Below the pieces are notes generated by a model. That model ran no database searches and was not told the origin of the DNA. It worked only from the letters and a program-made list of their open reading frames with translations. 64,000 bases of DNA from Thraustochytrium sp. TN22 (Eukaryota; Sar; Bigyra; Thraustochytrida; Thraustochytriidae). Position 1 is the first letter of the stretch. Each line of letters begins with the position of its first letter. The translations under genes were made by a program, and so were the position numbers. The DNA is taken from positions 1-64,000 of the forward strand of contig JABLUY010000142.1 in the NCBI GenBank assembly GCA_013306675.1, read 5' to 3'. Below are positions 29,536 to 39,530 of the stretch, one piece after another.

Positions 29536-30580
29536 TTACGAGGCTGGCGTCGAGACAGTGTAGGTCTGGATGGTTCCCTCGCCGCCGACCGAGGCGAGGC
29601 GGGATCCATCCGGGTTAAAGGAGACGCCGTGCACCTGGCCGCTGTGGGACTTTTCAAAGGTCTGCACGCAGGAGCGGTCAATGACGTCCCAGAGCTTGAC
29701 GGTGTTGTCGCTCGAGGCGGTAGCCAGAAGGCGCTTGTCCGGGCTGGCGGCCACATCCATGACCCAGGACAGGTGGCCGCGGAGGCTGCCGATCTGCGCC
29801 CCCTTGACGGCGTCGAAGATGCCCACGGTCATATCGTCGCTCGCGGAGTAGAGCACGGAGCTGTCGGGCGCAAAGGCCAGCGAGCGGATGGGCATGGTGT
29901 GATCAGTGAGCGAGGCCACTTGCTTGCCGCTGGCCAGGTCAAAGACGAAGATGGCGCCGTCCTTGGTGCCGGTGGCGACGAGCTTGCCGTCCGCGCTGTA
30001 CGCGACGGCGAGGGCGAAGCCGGCCTGTGTCTCGAGCGTCACCTCAAGCTTGTGCGTCTCAATGTCCCACACGTTCACAGCACCCGTGTGCGTGCCGGAG
30101 GCCATCTTCTCACCATTGGGCGCGCACGCCATCTTCCAGCACTCCACAGGGCCCACGTCCACGGTGGACTTGATGGTGCCTGCATCCAGGTCCAGAATGC
30201 GGATGCGCGTGTCCATGGAGGACGAAATGGCGACTGTGTGTGTGTCGTCAGTATCCTCCTGCTACTGCTCTCGTCCTATGCTACGGCTTCTGACTGGTGC
30301 AGAGCCACGCGTTGCTAAACGTACTCGGATGCCGAGGGTTGCCGACGACAGAAATGGCGCCCAGGTTGTGGTCGGGAAACACCATGTTCAGCGACAGGCC
30401 CTCCTTGTCGGTCTTCGGGTCCTTGAGCATCCACGACGCCACGGTCTCGTCCACCGACCCGGTCAGCAGCTGGTCCTCGCCGCCATGGCGGAACCAGTCC
30501 ACCGTGAAGATGGAATTCTTGTGCGCCTCCTCCTGCTTGAACTGTTTGGCGCTCTGCTCTCGCGTCCGCACCCGTATCAT
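29536..30580 (-). CDS. WDR61: WD40 protein WDR61/SKI8, two exons
   Basis: Exon 1 is 30580..30325 and exon 2 is 30233..29536, giving 317 residues, against about 305 in animals. The 91-nt intron has GTACGT and CACACAG borders. The joined protein is a seven-bladed WD40 propeller matching WDR61/SKI8 in order. It starts with FKQEEAHKNSIFTVDW, and the junction gives PIAISSSMDTRIRIL (the family has PIAASSSLDxxIRLW). Then come GTHTGAVNVWD, HTMPIRSLAFAPDS and GHLSWVMDV, ending near GEGTIQTYTV. The protein is a shared subunit of the SKI complex (cytoplasmic 3'-5' mRNA decay with the exosome) and of PAF1C (transcription elongation) in animals and plants. It is convergent with the NSUN2-type gene and divergent from the GTPase-like gene. 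Confidence 0.9.
30234..30324 (-). other. intron of WDR61/SKI8 gene
   Basis: A 91-nt GT-AG intron on the minus strand with donor GTACGT, identical to the epsilon-tubulin donor, and an acceptor preceded by a CA-rich stretch (ACACACACACAG). Splicing restores the first-to-second blade sequence of WDR61. Confidence 0.88.
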
Positions 30581-31072
30581 CCGTCAGCCCTCAGTGCCTT
30601 CGCGCGCCGCGCGCCGCCGCGCGCCGCCGCCGCTCGCTATCCTGCGCTGCCCGCGCCAGCCCGCGCCACCACGCCATTCGCGCCCCCCGCGCCATCGCCG
30701 CTGCAGGCCCGCCGCGCAGCCGCGCAGCCGCCGCAGCCGCCGCGGCCGCGCGACCCCGCGCCGCCGCGCCGCCGCGCCGCCACGCACCATGCTCCCGCGC
30801 GCGCGCGAGCGGAGTCGCCCCGCGCCGGTTGGAGCGGGCGAGACAGGTTTGAATTCGAATTGAACATGAACTTGTTGAAGGCAGCGCGGTTGGCGTAGCG
30901 GGCGCGGCGGCGTTGCGCGCGCGGCGGTTAGCGGTCCGGTGGGCTCGCTTTCGCACGAGCAAGTCTCCTTCGAATCAAGTTGGACAAGTTCACAGTCGCG
31001 CCCGGACGCGAGGGGATCCGAAGCAGAGCCGAGGAGAGCCCGGGCGGCCGGGCGGCGCCCCGCGCGGCGGCG
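30581..31072. promoter_or_regulatory. divergent promoter region, very GC-rich
   Basis: This lies between the divergent starts of WDR61/SKI8 and the GTPase-like gene. It has GCCGCCG/CGCGCC-rich stretches (about 30600-30790) and a small AT-richer island around 30845-30870 that includes the palindrome-like GAATTCGAATTGAAC. Frames reading through are Arg/Ala/Pro low complexity and not credible as protein. Confidence 0.4.
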
Positions 31073-31645
31073 ATGGCGATGGCGACGGCGACGGCTGCGG
31101 CAGCGGCGGCGGCGGCGGGCGAGGGCCGCGAGGGCTCCGGCCCCGCGGCGCGGCGCGTCAAGGCGCTGGTGCTGGGCGACACGCGCAGCGGCAAGGCGAG
31201 CCTGGTGCGGCGGCTGGCGGGCGCAGGCTTCGAGGCGGCGCACAGCGAGACGCTGGGCGTGGAGGTGGCCACGGTGGAGGCGCTCCTGCCGGAGACGGCG
31301 GAGGTCGTCGCCATGGAGATGTGGGTCTGCAGCGGCGCCACGCGCTACGTGCCCGTGGTGCAGCAAAACTACCGCGGCGCCGACCTCGCGCTGCTCATTT
31401 ACGACGTCACGCGCCCAGAGTCGCTCGAGCGCTGCCTCTTTTGGCGCAACGAGGTGCTGCGCGCGCTGCCTGATGCGCGCATCATGCTCGTGCGCAACAA
31501 GATCGACCTCGACGCCGAGGCGCGCGTCTCCGATGACGCGCACGACAAGCAGGCTGAGGCCTGGGGCATTCCTACCTTTCGCCTCTCCTGCCGCACTGGA
31601 GATGGCATTGAAGCGCTCATGACCGCGCTCTTGCGCGTCACATGA
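31073..31645 (+). CDS. Rab/Ras-like small GTPase fold with degenerate nucleotide motifs
   Basis: A 190-residue protein with a small-GTPase layout after a short Ala-rich N-terminus. The P-loop is GDTRSGKAS (residues about 34-42), and a YRGADLALLIYDVT block matches the Rab strand after switch II. The guanine-specificity motif is NKID, and SCRTG sits where Rabs have SAK. Key catalytic residues are changed. The P-loop Ser/Thr after Gly-Lys is Ala, and the DTAGQ switch II motif reads VCSGA, so the Mg-binding Asp and the catalytic Gln are both lost. No C-terminal prenylation cysteine is present; the protein ends in Thr. I infer a pseudo-GTPase or one with unusual nucleotide handling. I used the ATG at 31073; the frame upstream has no ATG. 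Confidence 0.72.
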   Translation: MAMATATAAAAAAAAGEGREGSGPAARRVKALVLGDTRSGKASLVRRLAGAGFEAAHSETLGVEVATVEALLPETAEVVAMEMWVCSGATRYVPVVQQNYRGADLALLIYDVTRPESLERCLFWRNEVLRALPDARIMLVRNKIDLDAEARVSDDAHDKQAEAWGIPTFRLSCRTGDGIEALMTALLRVT

Positions 31646-31815
31646 GGCTGCCTCGGCGCAATTCCGGTTCCGAGACGGCGACGACGGTCGCGACACCGTT
31701 CGTTCAAAGGGCCCGGCCGTCGCGCTTCTCTTCTAGTTTTCGGGTCACGCTGAGTCGTCCTGACTAAAAATTTTAACTATGATCAACCCCGGCAAGGCCG
31801 CCGAGGTGTCCGCTC

Positions 31816-34092
31816 TCACTGCTGCTTGCAGTTCGCGGTGCTCCGTCGCTTGGCTCGCTCGCTCTTGGGCGTGTTGGAGGCGCCGAAAGGTGAGTTACGC
31901 GGCTTGTTTGGCACGGATCGGCGCCGGCGCTGCGACGAGGAGGGCGACGTGTTTTGCCAGTCATCGATCACAGGCACGCTGAGGCCTTGCTGCGTCGCGC
32001 GCATCTGGGCTCGCCCAGCCCCGGGGGTGTTGTCCTCCTCGGTGTTCGCCTCGTCCTCTGCGTTTGCTCCGTTCTCGGCGTTCGCAACCTCGCCCTCGGC
32101 ACGCGCTTCCTCGTGCTCAAGATTTGATTCGTCCGCGGCCTCCAGTTCATCTGCTGCGTTCGCATCATTCGCGGCATTCACCTCGTCCGCGGCGTCCGCG
32201 GCGTCTCCTTTGCTGCCGTCAGCTGCGGCTGGGACGCCGCTCGGCGTGACTGCTTCATCGTGGCCGGATGGAGGTTCCATCACATCAGCACTTTTAGGCA
32301 GATGCTCGGCCGGCGCATTGGAGCCGACATCTTCGCCGGGCGGACTGCTTCCAAGGCGAGAGGTTCCGTCGATTCCTCGTGCGTCGTCAGCGCCGTCAGT
32401 GCCGTCAGCACCACTCTCTGCATCGTGCGTACCGGCGGCCACGGCGGCCTCCTCGTCATCGGCACTGCCGCCATCCAAAGGGTGGTTGGCGTCGTGCAGG
32501 CCGTTGCTGCGCAGCGCTTGCGGCGCCCTGTGCCGAGTGTTGCTGGCATCCCCCATTCCGAGGCCTGCGGATTGCGCAAGGAGGCGCCTGGCGCGGGCAA
32601 GGACTTCAGCGGCCTCGAGCTCGGGCCCGACATGCGACAAGAGATCCGAGGGCGCCGACAAGGCGTCCTCGTCCTCGTCGTCATTCTCGTCGTCATTCTC
32701 GTCCGCACCACGGTGACCGGCCTCGACCGGCGTGTCGGAGCGAAAGGTGGACGATGCGTGCTGCGAGGAGACCGTGGTGACCAAGGTCTCCCCGCTGAGC
32801 ATGGGACGCAGGCGGCGCTGGTCGTGGGACGGGGCCATCGTCGTCGTCGTCGGCGGCGGCGGGACTGCCGCGGGGCCGGCTTGCACATAGTTGCGCGGCG
32901 GCAGGGGCGGGGGTGGGCCGTCTTCAGCGTGAGTCTCGCTGTTTCTGGTTTCCTGCGCCGCGGATTTGGGGAGCGGGGGAATCTGAGCCTTTGGCCTAGG
33001 CTGCGTGCGTCGCGGCCTGAGGCCGGCAAGCTTAGCAAGGCGGGGAACATCGGCCGTGGCGCCCTCAAACCAGCCGAGGACCTGATTCTCAGGGGACGCG
33101 TGCAGGCGGTCGGTCTGCAGGTAGTAGGATCGGCCGAGGATGACGGCGAGGAGCGCGTAGACATCGGTGGCGGGCGCGCAGGTGAAACGGAGGACGCGGC
33201 CGCTGGCGAACTGGAGCAGCACAAAGGCGTCGTCCAGCAAGCCGGCGCGTGTGAGGTCGGCGAGCGACTCCTGAAAGAGGAGCGCCGGCTCGCCGTCATC
33301 GTCCGCGGAAGCGGCCTGCGCCAGGCAGACGTGCGTCTGCGTGAGGCCAAGGCGCAGGTCCTCGGGCGGCGCGCTGAAGCGCGGCTGCGGCTGGGTCGCC
33401 GCTGGGGCGCCGCGGGAGGCGCCCGCGTAGGAGCCGGAGGCGTACGAGGAGGCCGAGGAGACCGGGAAGGCAAAGGCCGCGCCAGGAGCCGCGGCCGCGG
33501 CGGCCGCAGCGGCCTCATGCGCGCGCTCGCCGAAGCTCTCGCGGTCGTAGCTCTGCACGGCCGCGAGCTCGAGCAGTGTCCAGTCGTCCTCGACATCCAC
33601 GCGCTGCAGCACGCGCGCGGCCTCGGGCGAGGGCGAGCCAAGGCGGTCGGTCCAGGAGCTCTGGAAGAGGCGCAGCGTGATGGCGTGAAAGTCGCGCCGG
33701 AATCGCGGGATGACGAGCAGGCGCAGGCCGCCGTCCTCGTCGCGCGCGCCGGCCGCCACCACGGTGGTGCCGTCTTCGGGCGCCACAGCCAGCAGCAGCG
33801 CGAGACGTTCGCGCTGGCGCTTGCGCGGCGAAGCAGTCTCGAGCGTGTGAGCGCAAAAGCCTACCTGCGCCACGCTCTGCAGCGCGAGCCGCGCCGCCAC
33901 GGCCGGGGCGAAGGGGTCCACGAGCGCCAGCTCGCCGCGCGCCTCATCCAGCACGAGCAGCCGCGGCTCCAGCGCTGTGTCGCGCCAGCGCCGCTGGGCT
34001 TCCACGCCGCCGGCGCCGGCGCCGGCGCCCACGCGCCCTGCGTCCACGACGAAGCTGTGCAGCAGCTGCTGCGGCGGCTGCTGCTGCGCCAT
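31816..34092 (-). CDS. hypothetical protein, 758 residues, acidic disordered C-terminal half
   Basis: I do not recognise this protein. From the ATG at 34092 a Gln/Pro-rich start leads to a folded-looking region (about 15-340). Its alternating hydrophobic strands (RLLVLDEARGELALVDPF; ALLLAVAPEDGTTVVAAG; FVLLQFASGRVLRF) look beta-rich, in the style of a PH-like or other beta-sandwich adaptor, though I cannot assign it. After about residue 370 the chain is Pro-rich (PPPLPPRNY, a possible SH3/WW ligand), then strongly acidic and Ala/Asp/Glu-rich, with an imperfect Asn-Ala-Asp-Glu repeat near 650-710. It ends in a basic Ser/Arg tail. I see no TM or signal peptide. The long antisense frame over the same stretch is a compositional shadow. 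Confidence 0.55.
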   Translation of the reverse strand: MAQQQPPQQLLHSFVVDAGRVGAGAGAGGVEAQRRWRDTALEPRLLVLDEARGELALVDPFAPAVAARLALQSVAQVGFCAHTLETASPRKRQRERLALLLAVAPEDGTTVVAAGARDEDGGLRLLVIPRFRRDFHAITLRLFQSSWTDRLGSPSPEAARVLQRVDVEDDWTLLELAAVQSYDRESFGERAHEAAAAAAAAAPGAAFAFPVSSASSYASGSYAGASRGAPAATQPQPRFSAPPEDLRLGLTQTHVCLAQAASADDDGEPALLFQESLADLTRAGLLDDAFVLLQFASGRVLRFTCAPATDVYALLAVILGRSYYLQTDRLHASPENQVLGWFEGATADVPRLAKLAGLRPRRTQPRPKAQIPPLPKSAAQETRNSETHAEDGPPPPLPPRNYVQAGPAAVPPPPTTTTMAPSHDQRRLRPMLSGETLVTTVSSQHASSTFRSDTPVEAGHRGADENDDENDDEDEDALSAPSDLLSHVGPELEAAEVLARARRLLAQSAGLGMGDASNTRHRAPQALRSNGLHDANHPLDGGSADDEEAAVAAGTHDAESGADGTDGADDARGIDGTSRLGSSPPGEDVGSNAPAEHLPKSADVMEPPSGHDEAVTPSGVPAAADGSKGDAADAADEVNAANDANAADELEAADESNLEHEEARAEGEVANAENGANAEDEANTEEDNTPGAGRAQMRATQQGLSVPVIDDWQNTSPSSSQRRRRSVPNKPRNSPFGASNTPKSERAKRRSTANCKQQ

Positions 34093-34626
34093 GCTCGTCG
34101 TGGTCGCCTTGGAGTCTTGCTCGCCAGCCTTGCCGGGTTGCAAGTTTGTCACACAGTCATCAGTCAGTGATGTCGCACGCAAACATCTGCCACGGAAGTG
34201 AATCAGGGCGAGAGCCGAGGGAGGGCGACGTCCGGGAATGGCAAAAGTCGCTCGCGCTCACGGTGGCGGGATGTTTTGCAGGACGAGCAGTGCGTCGTGT
34301 TTGCTCCAGAGAACTACAGTGCTACAACTTGGTCTACCAGAACTACTACCCTACGAGTACGACTAAGATAAAATGCTGCGAGCGCGGCACAGGCAGCCCA
34401 GCGAGCGAGCGAGCGAGCGAGCGAGCGAGCGAGCGAGCGAGCCAGCAGCCAGCCAGCTTGGGCTGTGGCAATCTGGGCGATCCGGGCGATCTGGGCGACC
34501 GGGGCTTCGCGCAGCATCTCGCGGTTGGTTTTTCCCCTTCGAAGAAGTGCGCGTCTGCCCGGGCGCTTGGCTTGGGTGCGCTGCTTCCACGGATGCGCGA
34601 GTACGTCGCGGATGGTGGCGCGCACG
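34093..34626. other. intergenic region with kinase-end duplicate and GCGA repeat
   Basis: This region lies between two minus-strand genes. It contains a GCGA tetramer run (about 34400-34441) and a second, diverged copy of the last coding segment of the downstream kinase gene (about 34545-34624, listed separately). No intact gene is seen. Confidence 0.5.
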
Positions 34627-34703
34627 TCAATTTGAGGCCTGTCCGGGCGCCTGGGTGCGCTGCATCCACGGATGCGCGAGCACGTCGCGGATGGTGGCGC
34701 GGC
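34545..34703 (-). repeat. 79-bp tandem duplication of the kinase 3' end
   Basis: The coding segment for the kinase C-terminus (about 34625-34703) recurs 79 bases downstream of itself, past the stop codon. Both copies share the run encoding ATIRDVLAHPW; the second copy has Lys in place of Met and a 5-base insertion afterwards. The period is not a multiple of three, so the second copy is out of frame with the gene and is a relic. Confidence 0.85.
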
Positions 34704-35931
34704 GCGAGGGGTCAACCTCGAGCAGTGCGCGGAGGAGATCCTTGGCCTCGGATGAAACATCCGGCACGACGTCGTCGAGAAAGTGCCAGTCGCCGCGCTG
34801 GATGCTGCGGCAGACGGTGGCGTCGTCGAGGTCGTTGTCCGGGTCAAATGGGTGAGCGCCATAGAGGCAGATGAAGAGGATGCAGCCGAGTGCGAACATG
34901 TCGGCCTCACGGCCGAACGCTGTGGCGACCGCTCGCACATCGGCCTTTTCATGCCGGTGCTGTCGGTGCTGCTGCTGCTGCCGGAACTGGTGGTCGTCAG
35001 GCCTGGCGTTGGCAGCTTCAGCAGCTTCGGCAGCCGCGGCGGCGAAGTTCTCGGGCGCCCAATAGCAGGTGGTGCCGGGCGCGATCGCCGCGCTGGAGCG
35101 CGTCGATGCGGCGTCCAGCGGGTGGGCGCTCCCAAAGTCGATGACCTTGACAGGGGCGGCGGCGTCGCGTGCGGCCAGCACGAGGTTCTCCGGCTTGAGG
35201 TCGCCGTGCGCCAGACCGGCAGTATCGTGCAAAAAGCAGATGCCCTCGGCCAGCGCGCGCACGAAGTCGAGAGCGTCTTCCTCGGCGAGCGAGCCCGTGC
35301 GTGCGATGCGCGCGAAGAGGTCCTCGCCCGGCGCCAGCTCGGTGACTATGAGCGTCTGCGCAGGCTGCTCGATGACATCGACCAGGCGCAAGATGGTGCG
35401 GTGGCCACCGCGCGCCTCGATGCGGCGCAGGGCGGCGATTTCGCCGGAGAGGTCGGCGCCGGCATTGTGCCGCACGCACTTGACGGCCACCGTGCCGCCG
35501 GTGCGCAGGTCGCGGCCGAGCTTCACCACGCCGTACGACCCCACGCCTAGCACGGTGGAGAAGGTCTGGAACCGGCTGAGCGCCGCCTCCGCCCCCGGCG
35601 TACCGGTTCTGCCCGCTAGCGCGTCCTGCGGCTTGGCCACCCACGCGGCCCTCGTCTCCACGGCCGTGTCCTTGGGCGTCGCGGCGGCCAGCTGCGCCTG
35701 CCTCGCGCCCGAGTCCTGCGCCGCCTCCCAGGCCGCGGCTGCCGCCGCCGCGGCCAGCACCGCGCAGCCGCCCAGGGCCCTCGCCGCGCCCTGCCCCCTG
35801 CGCTCTCCCCGCGCCGCGCCTCGCGCGCGCCCGTGCAGGCCTCGCGCGCGCGCGCCGCGGTCCGCCCCGCGCGCGGCCACGGTGGCCGCCGCCGCCTGCG
35901 CCGCGCGCCGCAGCCCCTGCGCCATCCTCAT
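34627..35931 (-). CDS. serine/threonine protein kinase, N-terminal membrane segment
   Basis: A 434-residue protein. After an Arg/Ala-rich start comes an Ala-rich hydrophobic stretch (about 45-62) that could be a membrane anchor or signal-anchor. The kinase domain follows (about 122-425): Gly loop GVGSYGVV, Lys151 in VAVKCVRH, catalytic loop HGDLKPEN (Gly replaces the usual Arg of HRD), DFGSA, and an APE motif read as APENF. An ALGCILFICLYGAHPFDP segment follows, typical of the CAMK/SNF1-like group. The final helix, LLRALLEVDPSRRATIRDVLAHPWM, ends the domain almost at the stop. An HGD catalytic loop suggests a non-RD kinase, whose activation loop often needs no phosphorylation. Substrates are unknown. 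A Gln/His-rich insert lies before the F-helix region (about 310-330). Confidence 0.85.
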   Translation of the reverse strand: MRMAQGLRRAAQAAAATVAARGADRGARARGLHGRARGAARGERRGQGAARALGGCAVLAAAAAAAAWEAAQDSGARQAQLAAATPKDTAVETRAAWVAKPQDALAGRTGTPGAEAALSRFQTFSTVLGVGSYGVVKLGRDLRTGGTVAVKCVRHNAGADLSGEIAALRRIEARGGHRTILRLVDVIEQPAQTLIVTELAPGEDLFARIARTGSLAEEDALDFVRALAEGICFLHDTAGLAHGDLKPENLVLAARDAAAPVKVIDFGSAHPLDAASTRSSAAIAPGTTCYWAPENFAAAAAEAAEAANARPDDHQFRQQQQHRQHRHEKADVRAVATAFGREADMFALGCILFICLYGAHPFDPDNDLDDATVCRSIQRGDWHFLDDVVPDVSSEAKDLLRALLEVDPSRRATIRDVLAHPWMQRTQAPGQASN

Positions 35932-37310
<1,379 letters not shown>

Positions 37311-38594
37311 ATGGGGCTCGTGCGCGAGCTGAGCAGGTGGCGGTCGGCGCGGGGCGCGCTGGTGCGCGTGTGCGCGGGCAGCATCGTGGACTTCGAGGGC
37401 GACGCCATCGTGAACGCGGCGAACGTGGGCGGCCTGGGCGGCGGCGGCATCGACGGCGCGGTGAACTCGGCCGGCGGCAACGAGCTGCTGTCGGCGCGCC
37501 TCAAGCTGCCGCTCGTGGAGCCCGGCGTGCGAATACCGACGGGCGAGAGCCGCATGACCATCTCAGGCGAGCTGCCGGTCAGGTTCGTCATCCACAGCGT
37601 CGGCCCGTGCTACCCGCTTTTGCGCGACGAGGACCACCGCGAGGAGGACGCCCAGTTGCGCGCCGCCTACAAGTCGGCGCTGGCGCTCGCACACGAGCAC
37701 AAGCTGCACCGCATCGGCTTCGCGCTCATTAGCGCAGGGGTCTTCCGCGGCGCGCGCTCGCTGCGGGAGATCCTGGAGGTTTCCTGCCGGGCCATTGACG
37801 ACGCCGCCGACGCCCTCGACGAGGTCTCGCTCTGTGCCTACGCCGAGGAGGAGCAGGTTGCGCTGCAAAAGGTCGCGGCCGCAGTCTTTCTGCCGGACAA
37901 GACCAAGATGATGCGCACCGGCCCGGGCCCATCCTCCCCCGCGACTGACGCCTCCGCGTCCGGCGCCAAGGGCGCGGTGTCCGCCTCGGCGTCGACACCG
38001 TCGGCGTCTGCATCGTCGGCGTCCGCGTCGGCACCGGCACCGGCACCGGCACCGACACCAACGCCGGCGGCCGCCAAGAGCCAATCAGGCACGGCGACCG
38101 CCAACGGGACGCATGCAAAAGTTTCCGAGCTGCCGGCCTCGCAAGAATCCGTGGTCGACTCGCAGCCGGCCTCGCAAGAATCCGTGGTCGACTCGCAGCC
38201 GGCCTCGCAAGAATCCGTGGTCGACTCGCAGCCGGCCTCGCAAGAATCCATGGTCGACTCGCAGCCGGCCTCGCAAAACTTCGTGGTCGACTCGCAGTTG
38301 CCGGCCTCGCAAGAATCCGTGGTTGACTCGCAGTTGCCGGCCTCGCAAGAATCCGTGGTCGACTCGCAGTTGCCGGCCTCGCAGGAGTCCTCACAGGGTT
38401 TGGCCGACACGCAGCCGGCCTCGCCCGGACCGGAGGAGGAGGACAAGAAGGAGGGGGGCGGGTGCGCCTCCGACTCGCTCACGGCAACGCCCGTGAGAGC
38501 GCCGGCCATGCCCTTGGCTGACGCCGCGGACGAGGCCGAGGCGCCCGAGCCCGCACCAATGGATGACGACGAGCCCAAGAAATCATCATCATGA
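37311..38594 (+). CDS. macro-domain protein with Ser-Gln repeat array
   Basis: A 427-residue protein. Residues about 15-190 form a macro domain. GDAIVNAANVGGLGGGGIDGAV carries the Asn-Ala-Asn and glycine-rich ADP-ribose-binding loop of the MacroD/YmdB type, and ALISAGVFRG fills the second binding loop. Such domains bind or remove ADP-ribose from proteins. A low-complexity Ala/Ser/Pro linker follows. Then come eight units of the form PASQESVVDSQ (about 276-365; some units carry an extra Leu). This array holds sixteen Ser-Gln pairs, the target motif of ATM/ATR-type kinases. The end is acidic. By inference, it links ADP-ribose recognition to damage-kinase signalling. I chose the ATG at 37311, directly before the domain; an upstream ATG at 37095 adds only Arg/Gly/Cys-rich low complexity. 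Confidence 0.8.
   Translation: MGLVRELSRWRSARGALVRVCAGSIVDFEGDAIVNAANVGGLGGGGIDGAVNSAGGNELLSARLKLPLVEPGVRIPTGESRMTISGELPVRFVIHSVGPCYPLLRDEDHREEDAQLRAAYKSALALAHEHKLHRIGFALISAGVFRGARSLREILEVSCRAIDDAADALDEVSLCAYAEEEQVALQKVAAAVFLPDKTKMMRTGPGPSSPATDASASGAKGAVSASASTPSASASSASASAPAPAPAPTPTPAAAKSQSGTATANGTHAKVSELPASQESVVDSQPASQESVVDSQPASQESVVDSQPASQESMVDSQPASQNFVVDSQLPASQESVVDSQLPASQESVVDSQLPASQESSQGLADTQPASPGPEEEDKKEGGGCASDSLTATPVRAPAMPLADAADEAEAPEPAPMDDDEPKKSSS
38138..38400 (+). repeat. 33/36-nt coding repeat encoding PASQESVVDSQ(L)
   Basis: Eight direct repeats inside the macro-domain gene. The first five have a 33-nt period; later units are 36 nt because of an added TTG (Leu). Near-identical DNA, with few synonymous changes, points to recent expansion. 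Confidence 0.9.
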
Positions 38595-38774
38595 CGCTTG
38601 ACGAAAGCCGTGGGTTGAATGGGCGCTGCGCTCGCAGCAGCCCGATGCGCGCTGCAGCGTCGGCAGTCCCTCCTCACAAACATAGCGATTCCGGCTACTG
38701 CACAAGGTATGGATTTTTCTCTTTCTGTTCATCCAAGAGCCGCGCCAATGGAGGCAAGCAAGCGAGTGCGAAAC

Positions 38775-39530
38775 TCAGATGACCGGCACGCGGTCGTAGG
38801 CGACGCTCTCGGTGCCAGTCCACCAGCGCTCGAACTCGTCGTAGCTGAGTGTGCCGGTGAAGTCCGTGTCGAGGAACTCAAAAATCGCGACCAGCTCGCT
38901 GGCAGTAAAGTCCGTGCCAAGCTCCTTGCAGCAGGCCGCGAGCTCGGGAATGGACAACGAGCCAGAGTTGTCCTTGTCGTACCGGTTGAAGACCTGCCGC
39001 ACGTACACCAGGTCGTCCGTATGGCTCTGTACAACGCGGTCGTGCAGTTCCGTCAGCTTTCGTGTCGCCACGCGCGACACGATCACGCATGAGACGCCGC
39101 ACGCGAGCAGCAGTGCGCCGCACAGGTAGCCGAAAAAGCCCGCCAGCGAGAGGTGCAGGCCGCCTGCCAGCATATAAAACAGGCCGCGGCCCCAGACACG
39201 CGTCAGCAGTTTGAGCCACACGTTGATCCACGACTTGAGCGCGCCAAAGTACATGTGGTTGAACTCCAGCAACACGCCCAGAAACGCAATCGTCGCGGCG
39301 TACAGCGTCATAAGGAACGCCACCGGGTGCAGCTCGAAGAAGTCTGCGATCAGCGCGAAGGCGTCCAGGCCGATCGCCAGGCACCCGCTCACCACGCACG
39401 CGCCCTTGAGCGGCACCGGGCCCTTGGTGATCCGGTCCTTGATGTACTCCAGCCGCGTCCGCACCTCCACGCTGTCGCCCAGCAGCGTCGCGCTGCGGCC
39501 CTCGTTGTTCACCGCCTCCAGGTCGTCCAT
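38775..39530 (-). CDS. COPI-associated-type four-TM protein with two EF-hands
   Basis: A 251-residue protein. Four hydrophobic segments (about 45-67, 70-90, 115-132 and 137-155) and the GRGLFYMLAGGL motif match the COPI-associated/TVP15-like membrane family, found on early secretory membranes and Golgi. The C-terminus adds two calcium-binding loops, DKDNSGSLSIPE (about 185) and DTDFTGTLSYDE (about 221), both with good acidic positions 1, 3 and 12. This suggests a Golgi/ER membrane protein that senses calcium on its soluble side; the combination is inference for function but plain in the sequence. No signal peptide beyond the first TM. The ATG at 39530 starts a short acidic N-terminus before TM1. 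It is convergent with the macro-domain gene. Confidence 0.75.
   Translation of the reverse strand: MDDLEAVNNEGRSATLLGDSVEVRTRLEYIKDRITKGPVPLKGACVVSGCLAIGLDAFALIADFFELHPVAFLMTLYAATIAFLGVLLEFNHMYFGALKSWINVWLKLLTRVWGRGLFYMLAGGLHLSLAGFFGYLCGALLLACGVSCVIVSRVATRKLTELHDRVVQSHTDDLVYVRQVFNRYDKDNSGSLSIPELAACCKELGTDFTASELVAIFEFLDTDFTGTLSYDEFERWWTGTESVAYDRVPVI

Noticed and set aside
29536-30580. Two separate WD40 genes
   Set aside because: Splicing at GTACGT/CACACAG joins them into one WDR61-length propeller with the expected junction sequence.
32260-34170. 636-residue plus-strand frame opposite the 758-residue gene
   Set aside because: Composition is Gly/Arg/Val low complexity and mirrors the antisense gene; the minus frame has the more protein-like pattern, though neither has a family match.
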